Positions 18,404-26,728 of a stretch of 64,000 bases of DNA are shown here, in pieces (positions within the stretch are counted from its first letter, which is position 1; each line of letters begins with the position of its first letter). This stretch comes from Emcibacteraceae bacterium (GTDB lineage Bacteria; Pseudomonadota; Alphaproteobacteria; Sphingomonadales; Emcibacteraceae): contig JAJFIR010000042.1 in NCBI GenBank assembly GCA_021774795.1, forward strand, positions 124,001 through 188,000. The letters are read 5' to 3'. The notes beneath the pieces were generated by a model. That model saw nothing but the letters and a program-made list of their open reading frames with translations. It was not told the origin of the DNA and did not search any database. Made by a program: the position numbers and the translations under genes.

Positions 18404-18958
18404 TCAACTAGACAAACAGTTACAATTACTCATACCACATGATTTTTCATCTTGAGCCAGATACGTATCCAATGCTTCTGAAATTATTTCCTGGCAACTT
18501 TTTCTCGTATGTGCTGCATAAAGCCTTAACTTAAGATGATCTTCTTGTTCCATTCTCAAGGTCATAGCAATGCGCTTCACCGTAAGAGAACTATTTGATA
18601 CGGGCCCAACTTCAGTTTCCCGCTTTTGCACTTTCATGCTTCTTTCGATTATTGTTTCTTTTTCGACAACCTCTTTTGCGGATACCGCGTCCGGCTCGAC
18701 AGGTACGTCGCCTACAATAACATTGGACTGTTTTTTATTTAAACTCTTTACCTCTTCGATAACTGCGTCAAAATTATCGTGGCCCTCACTGTCATTTTTA
18801 TAATTGGCTTCATGAATTGTTGGTTGCGTTTGTTTTTGCGATGCAAATTGATCCATTACTTGTACATTCAAGCGATGGTCTGTGTGCGACGGGGCCGCGA
18901 CACCTTTTCTCGCAAGAAGTAACCCGGATAAGCGTGCTTCTTTTTTAACTGTACTCAT
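18404..18958 (-). CDS. Ribbon-helix-helix protein, putative ParA partner
   Basis: I do not recognise this 184-residue protein as a named family. Visible parts are a basic N-terminus (KKEARLSGLLLARKGVAAPS, residues 5-24), a polar low-complexity middle, and near the C-terminus a likely ribbon-helix-helix domain (about 127-168): strand RIAMTLRM, helix EDHLKLRLYAAHTRK, helix CQEIISEALDTYLA. It ends in a cysteine-rich tail (CGMSNCNCLSS). It lies 15 bases after parA. In plasmid systems a ParA is often paired with a small RHH centromere-binding protein whose basic N-terminus stimulates the ATPase, so I infer that role here. The cysteine tail could bind metal. Confidence 0.6.
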   Translation of the reverse strand: MSTVKKEARLSGLLLARKGVAAPSHTDHRLNVQVMDQFASQKQTQPTIHEANYKNDSEGHDNFDAVIEEVKSLNKKQSNVIVGDVPVEPDAVSAKEVVEKETIIERSMKVQKRETEVGPVSNSSLTVKRIAMTLRMEQEDHLKLRLYAAHTRKSCQEIISEALDTYLAQDEKSCGMSNCNCLSS

Positions 18959-18973
18959 TACTGTATCCCTCTA

Positions 18974-19687
18974 TTAAACTTCTGCTTGGCGACGACCAAA
19001 ACCCGCACTCTGTGCAGGCGCGCGCCTAAGTTGTTGTGCTTGATGTTGGAATACTATTCTTCTGAAATTCTTTTCCAATCGATCACTGACATATTCCCAA
19101 AGATCAGCAATTTCTCCACATGATTTTGAATTCGGGTTAACTTCCATCACGGTTCTTCCGTCGATCATACTTGATGCATAATCCGTACGTTGATGAAGTG
19201 TTGTTGGTGAAACAGTTCCGTGCTGTGATAATGCGATCGCTGCATCGCTGGTAATTCTCGCCCTTGGGGTCGCGGCGTTAAGAACAAACATAAATGGCTT
19301 ATCGCTTCTATCAGCAAGCTCCACTGTTGCGCCGGCAGCGCGCAGATCATGCGGACTAGGGCGTGTTGGAATAACAATTAAATCTGAAACAGCAATAACG
19401 CTTTGGATTGCGAGTGTAATAGCAGGCGGAGTATCAATAATCGCAAGTTTAAACCCTTGCTCGCGTAACTGATCCAAGTCAGATAACAATCTGGAAACAT
19501 TTGTTTGTGCAAACGCCGGCGTCGGCTCTTCTCTTTCATTCCACCATGCCGTTAAACTGCCTTGAGGATCAGTATCCACCAAAACAACAGGCCCAGCACC
19601 TGACATTTCTGCTTGAACCGCTAAATGACCACTTATGGTCGTTTTACCCGATCCGCCTTTTTGAGATGTTACTGCTAATACACGCAT
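18974..19687 (-). CDS. ParA/MinD-family ATPase
   Basis: Orphan ParA-type ATPase of 238 residues with a deviant Walker A KGGSGKTT (about residues 10-17), Walker A' LVDTDPQGSLTAWW (about 37-50) and Walker B LAIIDTPP (about 85-92). Such proteins position DNA, polar complexes or other cargo by patterning on the nucleoid or membrane. An earlier start at 19738 is open, but the ATG at 19687 begins the fold directly (MRVLAVTSQKGG) and has GGGG upstream. It is first in an operon with an RHH protein and a SPOR lipoprotein, away from any chromosomal parB, so it is not the chromosome-partition ParA. Confidence 0.85.
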   Translation of the reverse strand: MRVLAVTSQKGGSGKTTISGHLAVQAEMSGAGPVVLVDTDPQGSLTAWWNEREEPTPAFAQTNVSRLLSDLDQLREQGFKLAIIDTPPAITLAIQSVIAVSDLIVIPTRPSPHDLRAAGATVELADRSDKPFMFVLNAATPRARITSDAAIALSQHGTVSPTTLHQRTDYASSMIDGRTVMEVNPNSKSCGEIADLWEYVSDRLEKNFRRIVFQHQAQQLRRAPAQSAGFGRRQAEV

Positions 19688-19819
19688 TAAAATAACCCCG
19701 TTTAAGTTCACTACTATGTGGCCCAACGATAAAAACACTCATAAGTCAAGCCACTCAACCTTTGCATAATGCATGATATATCTTAATAAATCGTAAAATA
19801 TGCCGACAATTGGGCTAAT

Positions 19820-19845
19820 ATAACCTATTGAAATACAATGGTTAT
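19820..19845. promoter_or_regulatory. Inverted repeat upstream of parA
   Basis: ATAACCTATTG (19820-19830) and CAATGGTTAT (19836-19845) form an imperfect palindrome around AAATA, about 135-160 bases upstream of the parA ATG and just after pabBC. An 11-base perfect palindrome TGCATAATGCA lies closer at 19763-19773. Either could be an operator or centromere-like site for the RHH protein. There is no T-run, so termination of pabBC is less likely. Confidence 0.3.
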
Positions 19846-19876
19846 TTGATAAAAATTTAACTAAAATTGATAGAAA

Positions 19877-21712
19877 TTACTTCTCTTGCGTCTGGATATC
19901 TTGAAATTTTACAGGAATTAGCCCCTTAATGGAGTTACATAAATAAAGCTGATCAGCATTTTTCAAATCTTTGGCAAACAGCTTCTTTTCCACTGTATTA
20001 ACGTCTTTATCGTCAAGAACAAACTGCCTAAATACACCTGCTAAAAGCCCACATTCTACAGGAGGGGTATAGAAAATACCGTCTTTTTCAAGAAACAGGT
20101 TGGAAAAACTGCCCTCTGTTAATTCACCATATTCATTAACGAATATGACATCAAAACAATTTGTATGCTTCTTATATTTCGAAAGTTGATCACGGTAAAA
20201 GGCGCGATCAGTTGTTTTATGAAAAAACATCGGATTATTACTATCAATAACTTCATTAGCAAGCACGACCAAGGGCTCTTTTTCTATCATTTTTACCTTA
20301 AAAGATGATATAGAAGTTGTACCGTTTCTGGAAAGTAACAGCCTTACTTTATAGTTTCCATTGCCCAGATATTTAGAATGTCCATCAAGTTCTGAAATAA
20401 TTGTTTTTTTATCAAAATGAAAATCAAAATAATCTGCCGACTTCTGCATTCTATCCAGATGCTCATCAATAAATCGGTACCCATTGCTCTGTGACCAATA
20501 TATGCTTTCAATCAGATCAAAGTTGGTGTATTTTTTTGTCACAAACTGTGCTTTTAACAAACATTCTTCATACTCGCTCTTAAAAGTTGAATCTGCAACT
20601 ATTGCACCCCCAATTCCCAATTCACCCTTCATAGGTTCATCTGGTTGTCCGCTGCCTTTAAGGGTTATTGTTCTGATCGGTACGTTAAAACACATATCGC
20701 CACTGGGCGTAAAATAACCAATTGCTCCCGTATAAATACCGCGTTGATGTTGTTCTAATTCACTTATTATTTGCTGCGCTCTTATTTTTGGAGCACCAGT
20801 TACAGAGCCGCAAGGGAAAATTGCCTTCATGACGTCAACCGCAGATTTATCGGTCTTTAATTTCGCGGTTATGGTTGAGGTCATCGTAAAAAGAGTTCTA
20901 TATTTTTCTATTTCAAATAATTCTTTTACATCTAATGACGACTTTTCAGCCAGTTTTGATAAATCATTACGAAGTAGATCAACAATCATCAAATTCTCTG
21001 CTTTTTCTTTATCACTATTATAAAGCGCGTTCGAATATTCGTTATCTTCTGCGTTAGTGCGCCCTCGCTTACATGTTCCCTTCATAGGTTTTGTCGTTAA
21101 TTCATTTTTATTTTTTTTAATAAAAAGCTCTGGACTTAGTGATAAAATCTGTAAGTCATCGCCTTCAATATATGCACCATATTCTACGCGCTGTGCCTTT
21201 CGAAGAGCCGCATATAATGATTTGCCGGAACCCGTAAATTCGAATGAAGCTTTCTGGGTAAAATTAACCTGATAAATATCACCAGATTTTAAATATTCCT
21301 TAATTTGGTTAAATGCAGTTTCATATTTAGAATGATTAAGGCTAAGTCTGATATTTTGAAGTTCATATGAGGAAGCACCGTCATATTCTTGCCAATAATA
21401 ATCACATTCGGTAGAGCTTAAAATCTCGCGGTTGTGATAAACTCCCATATATATAAGCGGGTATTCAAGTTTTTCAGGTATCAATGATTTTAACTTATCT
21501 TCAAACCAAAGGCCCGCTTCGTAGCTAATCCAGCCCGCCAAATGAAAACCATCTTCCATTGCTGATTGAATTTGCATAAATCCATCATCCAATTTATGCG
21601 GATCAGTAATCGATATGATACGAAGGGGGTTTTTGTATAAGTATGCTGCTTCTCTGCTATTTCCATTTTGATTATTTTCCAAAAATAGAGAAAATGCACA
21701 TTGCGCCGTCAT
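19877..21712 (-). CDS. pabBC: Fused aminodeoxychorismate synthase component I / aminodeoxychorismate lyase (PabB-PabC)
   Basis: Folate-pathway enzyme making p-aminobenzoate from chorismate. The N-terminal PabB part (about residues 1-390) contains DIYQVNFTQKASFEFTG, the lysine-bearing motif TTKPMKGTCKRG (Lys equivalent to the PabB nucleophile in PIKGT), IVDLLRNDLSKLA and CGSVTGAPKIRAQ. The C-terminal part (about 400-611) is a class IV aminotransferase-fold lyase, with NEYGELTEGSFSNLFLEKDG and CGLLAGVFRQ. The 611 residues fit known PabB-PabC fusions. The glutaminase PabA is not in the window; TrpG may serve. Confidence 0.9.
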   Translation of the reverse strand: MTAQCAFSLFLENNQNGNSREAAYLYKNPLRIISITDPHKLDDGFMQIQSAMEDGFHLAGWISYEAGLWFEDKLKSLIPEKLEYPLIYMGVYHNREILSSTECDYYWQEYDGASSYELQNIRLSLNHSKYETAFNQIKEYLKSGDIYQVNFTQKASFEFTGSGKSLYAALRKAQRVEYGAYIEGDDLQILSLSPELFIKKNKNELTTKPMKGTCKRGRTNAEDNEYSNALYNSDKEKAENLMIVDLLRNDLSKLAEKSSLDVKELFEIEKYRTLFTMTSTITAKLKTDKSAVDVMKAIFPCGSVTGAPKIRAQQIISELEQHQRGIYTGAIGYFTPSGDMCFNVPIRTITLKGSGQPDEPMKGELGIGGAIVADSTFKSEYEECLLKAQFVTKKYTNFDLIESIYWSQSNGYRFIDEHLDRMQKSADYFDFHFDKKTIISELDGHSKYLGNGNYKVRLLLSRNGTTSISSFKVKMIEKEPLVVLANEVIDSNNPMFFHKTTDRAFYRDQLSKYKKHTNCFDVIFVNEYGELTEGSFSNLFLEKDGIFYTPPVECGLLAGVFRQFVLDDKDVNTVEKKLFAKDLKNADQLYLCNSIKGLIPVKFQDIQTQEK

Positions 21713-21809
21713 TAAATTTTACCCTGATAATCGATCGTGATATTATTGAAGACATATCATCAAAATCAAAGATGTCATGCCTTTAATGAAAAATACTTCT
21801 CAATAACCG

Positions 21810-22754
21810 TTATATATCTTCGATAAACTGAACCATTCTGGATCGTTCCACCTGGGTCGGCAATCGCCCCCTTAACGCTCCCAGATTATCGATCACATGA
21901 TAATCATGAATTGTGCCAGGTATGGCGACGGTGACATCGGGATGACCAATAATAAATTTCAGAAAAAATTTACCCCACGTATCGACACCAAAATCCTTTG
22001 CCCATTCTGGAATTTCTTTTCCTGCGGTCGCCCCGAACAAACGCCCTCTTGCAAATGGAACGTTTATCATTACGGCGACACCGTTATCACGTGCCGCCGG
22101 CAGCACGGCATCTTCAATGGTTCGATCAAGCATATTATATTGGCACTGAATATAATCAATTTTATTGTTTTCGATCACTTTAACTGCTTCGTTGTTTAAA
22201 TTCTCCCTAAAATGTGTGATCCCAACGTAACGAACCTTTCCTTCGTCTTTTAAAGCGTTAATTGTCTCAAGATGGGCATCTGTATCTCTTAAATTATGAA
22301 CTTGAAGCAGATCAATTTTATCAGTTCGTAGATCCGTGAAAGTTTGATTGTTTTGATCAATCCCCTCTTGCTTACCTCGAATACTTATCTTAGTAGCAAG
22401 GAAACATTTATCACGCACCCCAAGCTCATCTAAAGCACGACCAACCACTATTTCGGCATCACGGTAAGTTGGTGAAGTATCAATAACGGTACCGCCATTG
22501 TTGAGCAACGCTTCAACCGCACCCTTTCTAACGTTAAATTCTTCGACGTTATTAAAGGTACCAAATTCAAGCGCGGTGCCAAGTCCGACCGCTGGCACCA
22601 TCTCACCGCTTGAGTGAATTGGCCGGTGCAGCATTTCACCTGACTGCGCATTTGCAAAACTACTTATCCCATGGGACGCTAATATACCCACACCAGCAGC
22701 GGCTCCGCTATATTTCAAAAACTCCTTGCGGGTTAAATTTGTTTTATCAACCAT
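21810..22754 (-). CDS. Exported aldo/keto reductase (copy 1)
   Basis: NAD(P)H-dependent reductase with a Tat-like signal (TRKEFLKYSGAAAGVGILAS, residues 8-27; Arg-Lys rather than Arg-Arg, ending FANAQ). The AKR barrel keeps a plausible catalytic tetrad: Asp and Tyr in VIDTSPTYRDAE (about 90-101), Lys in FLATKISI and His in LLQVHNL. The end of the barrel reads VTVAIPGTIHDYHVIDN. The 314 residues fit. It is about two-thirds identical by eye to the next gene (22786-23742), and the two are clearly a tandem duplication. Export of an AKR implies folding with cofactor before Tat transport. Its substrate is unknown. Confidence 0.82.
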   Translation of the reverse strand: MVDKTNLTRKEFLKYSGAAAGVGILASHGISSFANAQSGEMLHRPIHSSGEMVPAVGLGTALEFGTFNNVEEFNVRKGAVEALLNNGGTVIDTSPTYRDAEIVVGRALDELGVRDKCFLATKISIRGKQEGIDQNNQTFTDLRTDKIDLLQVHNLRDTDAHLETINALKDEGKVRYVGITHFRENLNNEAVKVIENNKIDYIQCQYNMLDRTIEDAVLPAARDNGVAVMINVPFARGRLFGATAGKEIPEWAKDFGVDTWGKFFLKFIIGHPDVTVAIPGTIHDYHVIDNLGALRGRLPTQVERSRMVQFIEDI

Positions 22755-22785
22755 TTCTCAGTCTCCACTTTTTTATTAATCATTT

Positions 22786-23742
22786 TTATAAGTCATTAAA
22801 ATACCGGATCATTCTGTTACGTTCCACCGTTGTTGGCAGACGGCCCCTTAACGCACCAAGATTATCAACAACGTGATAATCATTTATAGTACCGGGTATC
22901 GCAACGGTAACATCAGGATGGGATAAAATAAATTTAAGAAAAAACTTACCCCAGCTATCTACATCGAAATCACGTGACCATTCCGGGATGTCTTGCCCGG
23001 CCGTCGCCCTAAACAACCGGCCTCTTCCGAACGGCACGTTAATCATCACGGCAACACCACGCTCACGTGCGGCAGGAAGCACTCTATTTTCTATACTACG
23101 GTCTATCATATTATATTGGCATTGAATGAAGTCCAAATTGTTATTTTCTATAAATTGTACCGCTTCGTTATTGAACCTTGATCTCACATGGGTAATCCCA
23201 ACATATCGTACTTTACCTTCTTCTTTCGAATCATTGATCGTTTCCAGGTGATCATCCGTATCTTTCAAATTATGTACTTGAAGCAAATCAAAGCTATTCG
23301 TTCTAAGCGCATCATATGATCTCGCATTTTGTTCTATACCGTCCTGCTTGCCGTAAATACTTGTTTTAGTCGCTAAAAAACATTGATCCCGCATTTGTAG
23401 TTCTTCTAGGGCTCGGCCCACTACTGCCTCAGCCCCTCGGTAGGTTGGTGATGTATCGATAACACTCCCCCCACCGGTAATAAGTGCTTCAATCGCGCTG
23501 CGGCGTTTCATAAAGTCTTCGTTGCTTCCCATGCTGCCAAATCTATCGCTAGCGGTACCAAGCCCCATCGCAGGAATCATTTCACCTGTTGAATGAATGG
23601 GTCTATGAAGAAGATCATTTGTTTGAGCCGCCGCAAGACCTGCAAATCCACTTGCCGCTAAGACACCTGCGCCTGCGGCTGCGCCACTTAATTTTAAAAA
23701 CTGATTTCGGGTAATATCACTGCTAAATGTTTTATTTGCCAT
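22786..23742 (-). CDS. Exported aldo/keto reductase (copy 2)
   Basis: Paralogue of the downstream gene, with the same plan: Tat-like signal (TRNQFLKLSGAAAGAG near residue 10, ending LAAAQ, with a single Arg), AKR barrel with VIDTSPTYRGAE, FLATKTSI, LLQVHNL and C-terminal VTVAIPGTINDYHV. Three ATG codons lie in a row at 23748-23740. The AGGAG site is properly spaced (7 bases) only for the third, at 23742, giving 319 residues. It lies 31 bases upstream of copy 1. It follows the ATP/ADP-carrier-like gene, whose stop lies beyond this start. Confidence 0.82.
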   Translation of the reverse strand: MANKTFSSDITRNQFLKLSGAAAGAGVLAASGFAGLAAAQTNDLLHRPIHSTGEMIPAMGLGTASDRFGSMGSNEDFMKRRSAIEALITGGGSVIDTSPTYRGAEAVVGRALEELQMRDQCFLATKTSIYGKQDGIEQNARSYDALRTNSFDLLQVHNLKDTDDHLETINDSKEEGKVRYVGITHVRSRFNNEAVQFIENNNLDFIQCQYNMIDRSIENRVLPAARERGVAVMINVPFGRGRLFRATAGQDIPEWSRDFDVDSWGKFFLKFILSHPDVTVAIPGTINDYHVVDNLGALRGRLPTTVERNRMIRYFNDL

Positions 23743-23770
23743 CATCATTCTCCTCAATATTAAAAATCGG

Positions 23771-25051
23771 CTATTGTTCATTTTTTGCGTGCGCTTTACC
23801 GAGCCGCCATGCGAGAATTCCCCATAACGCTGCTATCGGTACACCGACCATTGCTATCGCACCTATAGAAAGGCCCATAACCGTGTTAAGTAGATTATAA
23901 AACCATCCGTTCGCCACATCGCCACCACGGAGAACCACGGTATCGATAAAATTCTTCGATTTATATTTTTGTTCCCGGCTTACAACGCTGAATAAATTTT
24001 CCCGTGATGGAACGAACATTCCGTATTCGCTAGCACGTCTAATTGTCTGAAATATGACGAAGACACCTATGGTTGGTGATATTGATAGAAGAAGAAATCC
24101 AACAAATGTGACAAGAGGCAGAATGATAATTCCACCCTTTACACCAAAGCTGGACATAACAGGTCCGGCTACGAATACTTGAAAAACCAGCGCGATGATA
24201 GATACATAAAGATCGATCTGGCCAAATACCTGCACCCTTTCATCGGTCTGCGGATAGGCCTCAAATATCAGACTTCCTTGCTGGAAATAGGCGAATGTAG
24301 CCGTTAGTGAAAGTAAAAAAACCAGAACACTAATTCCTAATAAATAGCGTGACTTTAGAACTTCTATTACGCCCGCCCATACACCGCCGCCGATCGCACC
24401 GGTTTTATTTTCTGTTTCATTTATTTCATCATTTTTATTCAACTTTTCTTTTCTGAGTGCCACCAATTTAAAGACACAAAAAATTGCGAATACTAAAATC
24501 GCTGCCGATATAAGAAGCAGGCTTTCGCTTCCAATTGTTTCTGTAAATAATGTAACAACGCTGGGACCTGTTATTCCCCCGATCGTTCCGCCTGATGCTA
24601 TTAGGCCAAACAGTGCTTTTGAATCGTCGGACTTATAAATGTCAACCATGAAGCTCCAGAAAATGGACACGACAAAGACATTAAAAACGCTCAGCCACAC
24701 GAAAAAAACCTGCGCCACAATATCCATTCGAATATTGTTGGCAAAAAAATACCAGAAAAGTAGAAGATTTAAGATAAAAAACAAATAAACATAAGGAATA
24801 AATTTGCGTCTTGGGAACCGTGAAACAAGTGCCCCATATATAGGCATAACCACAAGCATAACAATAAATGTTGCTGAAAAAAGCCACGGCAAAAAGCCCA
24901 CGCCGCTTGCGATGCCCATGGCATCACGAATAGGTCTTAATATAAAATAAGCCGTTAGGAGCGAGAAAAAATATAAAAAAGACCAGACAAATGCCGCGCC
25001 TTCTTTTTCAAAAACACGTCGAAACTGATTAAGTTTACTATCTTGCCTCAT
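23771..25051 (-). CDS. MFS-like permease related to ATP/ADP (NTP/NDP) translocases
   Basis: Integral membrane protein of 426 residues with 12 predicted helices. The N-terminal stretch FFSLLTAYFILRPIRDAMGI (residues 28-47) is what I associate with the bacterial branch of TLC/NTT nucleotide carriers and their MFS relatives, and SRENLFSVVSREQKYKSKNFIDTVVLRGGDV (about 344-374) is also typical. Free-living bacteria carry members of unknown substrate. It is upstream of the two aldo/keto reductases on the same strand, possibly one operon. Whether it moves nucleotides cannot be judged by sequence alone. Confidence 0.7.
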   Translation of the reverse strand: MRQDSKLNQFRRVFEKEGAAFVWSFLYFFSLLTAYFILRPIRDAMGIASGVGFLPWLFSATFIVMLVVMPIYGALVSRFPRRKFIPYVYLFFILNLLLFWYFFANNIRMDIVAQVFFVWLSVFNVFVVSIFWSFMVDIYKSDDSKALFGLIASGGTIGGITGPSVVTLFTETIGSESLLLISAAILVFAIFCVFKLVALRKEKLNKNDEINETENKTGAIGGGVWAGVIEVLKSRYLLGISVLVFLLSLTATFAYFQQGSLIFEAYPQTDERVQVFGQIDLYVSIIALVFQVFVAGPVMSSFGVKGGIIILPLVTFVGFLLLSISPTIGVFVIFQTIRRASEYGMFVPSRENLFSVVSREQKYKSKNFIDTVVLRGGDVANGWFYNLLNTVMGLSIGAIAMVGVPIAALWGILAWRLGKAHAKNEQ

Positions 25052-25159
25052 GATTTCCCCTTAATTTACTTTATACGGATTGGAACTCAAAACCCTTCGT
25101 CTGGTTCAAAATATGATATACTCTAAAATTCAGATTTCAAAATTTGAAGGAAATTTATT

Positions 25160-25582
25160 ATGGAACTAAAATTCAACATAATGGCCACAATCAATAAAAA
25201 ACCTTCAGAAGCATATAACGCTGTCGTCAAACGAGAGATGCTTTGCAAGTATTTCACGAAATCAAGTAGCGAAAATATCGAGAAAGGGAAAACAATTTTA
25301 TGGGAATGGGAAGGCTATCCATCAAATGAGGTTGAAATTGCTGAGGCCGAACAAAATAGATTGATCGTTTTCAAATGGGTGCCCGACGGTAAAAATAATG
25401 TCACGGCACGAATGCATTTCTCACCGGAAGGGACGGATAAAACCATACTTAAAATTTCTGAAGGCACTTGGCCGGAGCATCAGGATGGGCTTAATGAATC
25501 ATATGGAAACAACGCCGGATGGCAACATTTCGCAATGTGCCTAAAGGCATATCTGGAGTATAATATTGATTTACGAAGATGA
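25160..25582 (+). CDS. SRPBCC (AHSA1-type) domain protein
   Basis: Small 140-residue protein of the START/Bet v1-like fold, AHSA1 subgroup: MATINKKPSEAYNAV at the start (strand and helix), CKYFTKSSSENIEKGKTILWEWEG, and the typical end QDGLNESYGNNAGWQHFAMCLKAYLEYN. Such proteins bind hydrophobic ligands or act as stress factors; no specific role can be given. A clear AAGGAAATTTATT ribosome site precedes it. Its 3' end overlaps the convergent apbE by 12 bases. Confidence 0.8.
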   Translation: MELKFNIMATINKKPSEAYNAVVKREMLCKYFTKSSSENIEKGKTILWEWEGYPSNEVEIAEAEQNRLIVFKWVPDGKNNVTARMHFSPEGTDKTILKISEGTWPEHQDGLNESYGNNAGWQHFAMCLKAYLEYNIDLRR

Positions 25583-26566
25583 TAACTTAACTACTTTCCC
25601 ATCATTTAAAGTAAGCCTTACTTCCACTTGCTGGTACTCTTTCACCATTTTTTCAATAGCCGGGTATGACATATTTGAAAACGCCGTTGATAATGCGTCC
25701 GCTGTCGTCGCATTTTCTGCCAGAACAGTCACTGAAGCATATAAATTGCTGCTTAATCCTGTAACTGGATCAAACAAGTGATGATGTTGGCCCGATGTGT
25801 CAAACTGATCACCAAATCCACTGGACGTCGCCAATGCCCTTTCATTCAATTCAATAACGTCGTTAATTGAAATTTGATCAAAGGGATCAAGAAGTCCTAT
25901 ACGCCAAGGATCGTTATTGGACTGCGGCCCACATGCGCGATATTCTCCTATATCGATCAATGTATTTTCAAATCCCTGACTTTCTAAGTAGTCAGCTACT
26001 TTGTCCGTTATATATCCTTGTGCTATCCCGTTAAAGCTTACAGCCATTTTCTCTTTCGCAAATGAAACATTTTCGCCATCTACGTTAATATTATTTGATC
26101 CCACTAATTTTAGCACTTTGGATATTTTATGCGAAAGGTCACTCTCGGCATTATTTTTAAAGTGATCTTGATATAAATTCCACAGCGGTTGAATTGTTAT
26201 ATCAAACGCTCCATTAGATTGTTGACTGATTTTTTTTGAAAATTCAATAAGCTCAATTAATTCGGCGTTAGCCCCTTCAACTTTTCCTTCTCTATTCAGT
26301 TCTGAAACCTGCGAATTAAAATCGTATAGACTAAAAACACGTTCATAGTGTCGTATCTGCTCAATAGATCGCTTTAAAACCTCGTCTGCTTTATCTTTAT
26401 CTTCCGAATATAACTGAATAGACGTTTCAGCACCTAAGGCCCGACCCGACCATTCGTATAAACTGCCTGAACTTGCATTAGCCCATAGTGCGCGTGGCAT
26501 CACCGCCATCCCGGTTGACATTGCAGCCATACGCAAAACACGCCTACGATTATTTACTTTTTCCAT
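25571..26566 (-). CDS. apbE: FAD:protein FMN transferase (ApbE)
   Basis: Periplasmic enzyme that attaches FMN covalently to a Thr in target proteins. It has a Tat-like signal (NNRRRVLRMAAMSTGMAV, residues 5-22, ending ALWANA). The ApbE domain follows: GAETSIQLYSED, VFSLYDFNSQVSELN (canonical DP.S.vs.lN variant), SFNGIAQGYITDKV (about 196-209; usual GaiaKGya.D), LIDIGEYRACGP and HHHLFDPVTGLSS (metal and flavin region). The 331 residues are normal. It is divergent from a porin and FMN-binding protein gene pair, with a Fur box in between. The FMN-binding protein at 28014-28553 is its obvious substrate. Confidence 0.9.
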   Translation of the reverse strand: MEKVNNRRRVLRMAAMSTGMAVMPRALWANASSGSLYEWSGRALGAETSIQLYSEDKDKADEVLKRSIEQIRHYERVFSLYDFNSQVSELNREGKVEGANAELIELIEFSKKISQQSNGAFDITIQPLWNLYQDHFKNNAESDLSHKISKVLKLVGSNNINVDGENVSFAKEKMAVSFNGIAQGYITDKVADYLESQGFENTLIDIGEYRACGPQSNNDPWRIGLLDPFDQISINDVIELNERALATSSGFGDQFDTSGQHHHLFDPVTGLSSNLYASVTVLAENATTADALSTAFSNMSYPAIEKMVKEYQQVEVRLTLNDGKVVKLSSS

Positions 26567-26614
26567 CTTTATCCATCGCTTAGAAATTATTTACCAGAAT
26601 TAAAATTTTAACTG

Positions 26615-26643
26615 TTGATATTAATACTGATAATCATTATTAA
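26615..26643 (+). promoter_or_regulatory. Fur box over a sigma-70 promoter for the porin operon
   Basis: Positions 26623-26641 match the 19-base Fur consensus GATAATGATAATCATTATC at 16 of 19 places, with an unbroken GATAATCATTAT core. It covers a promoter with TTGATA (26615-26620), a 17-base spacer and TATTAA (26638-26643) directed toward the porin. It lies between apbE and the porin, so it could control both. Iron-replete repression is inferred from Fur biology. Confidence 0.75.
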
Positions 26644-26728
26644 TTATATTATTAAGAATCGTTCGCAAATAATATAAATGATTAATTGCATAAAATCATC
26701 ATTTTTGAAAGTAAATATTGGTACTAAT

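Noticed and set aside
23742-23781. Longer N-terminus for aldo/keto reductase copy 2
   Set aside because: The extra residues come before the ribosome site and overlap the neighbouring gene; the third ATG in the ATG triplet has the correct AGGAG spacing.
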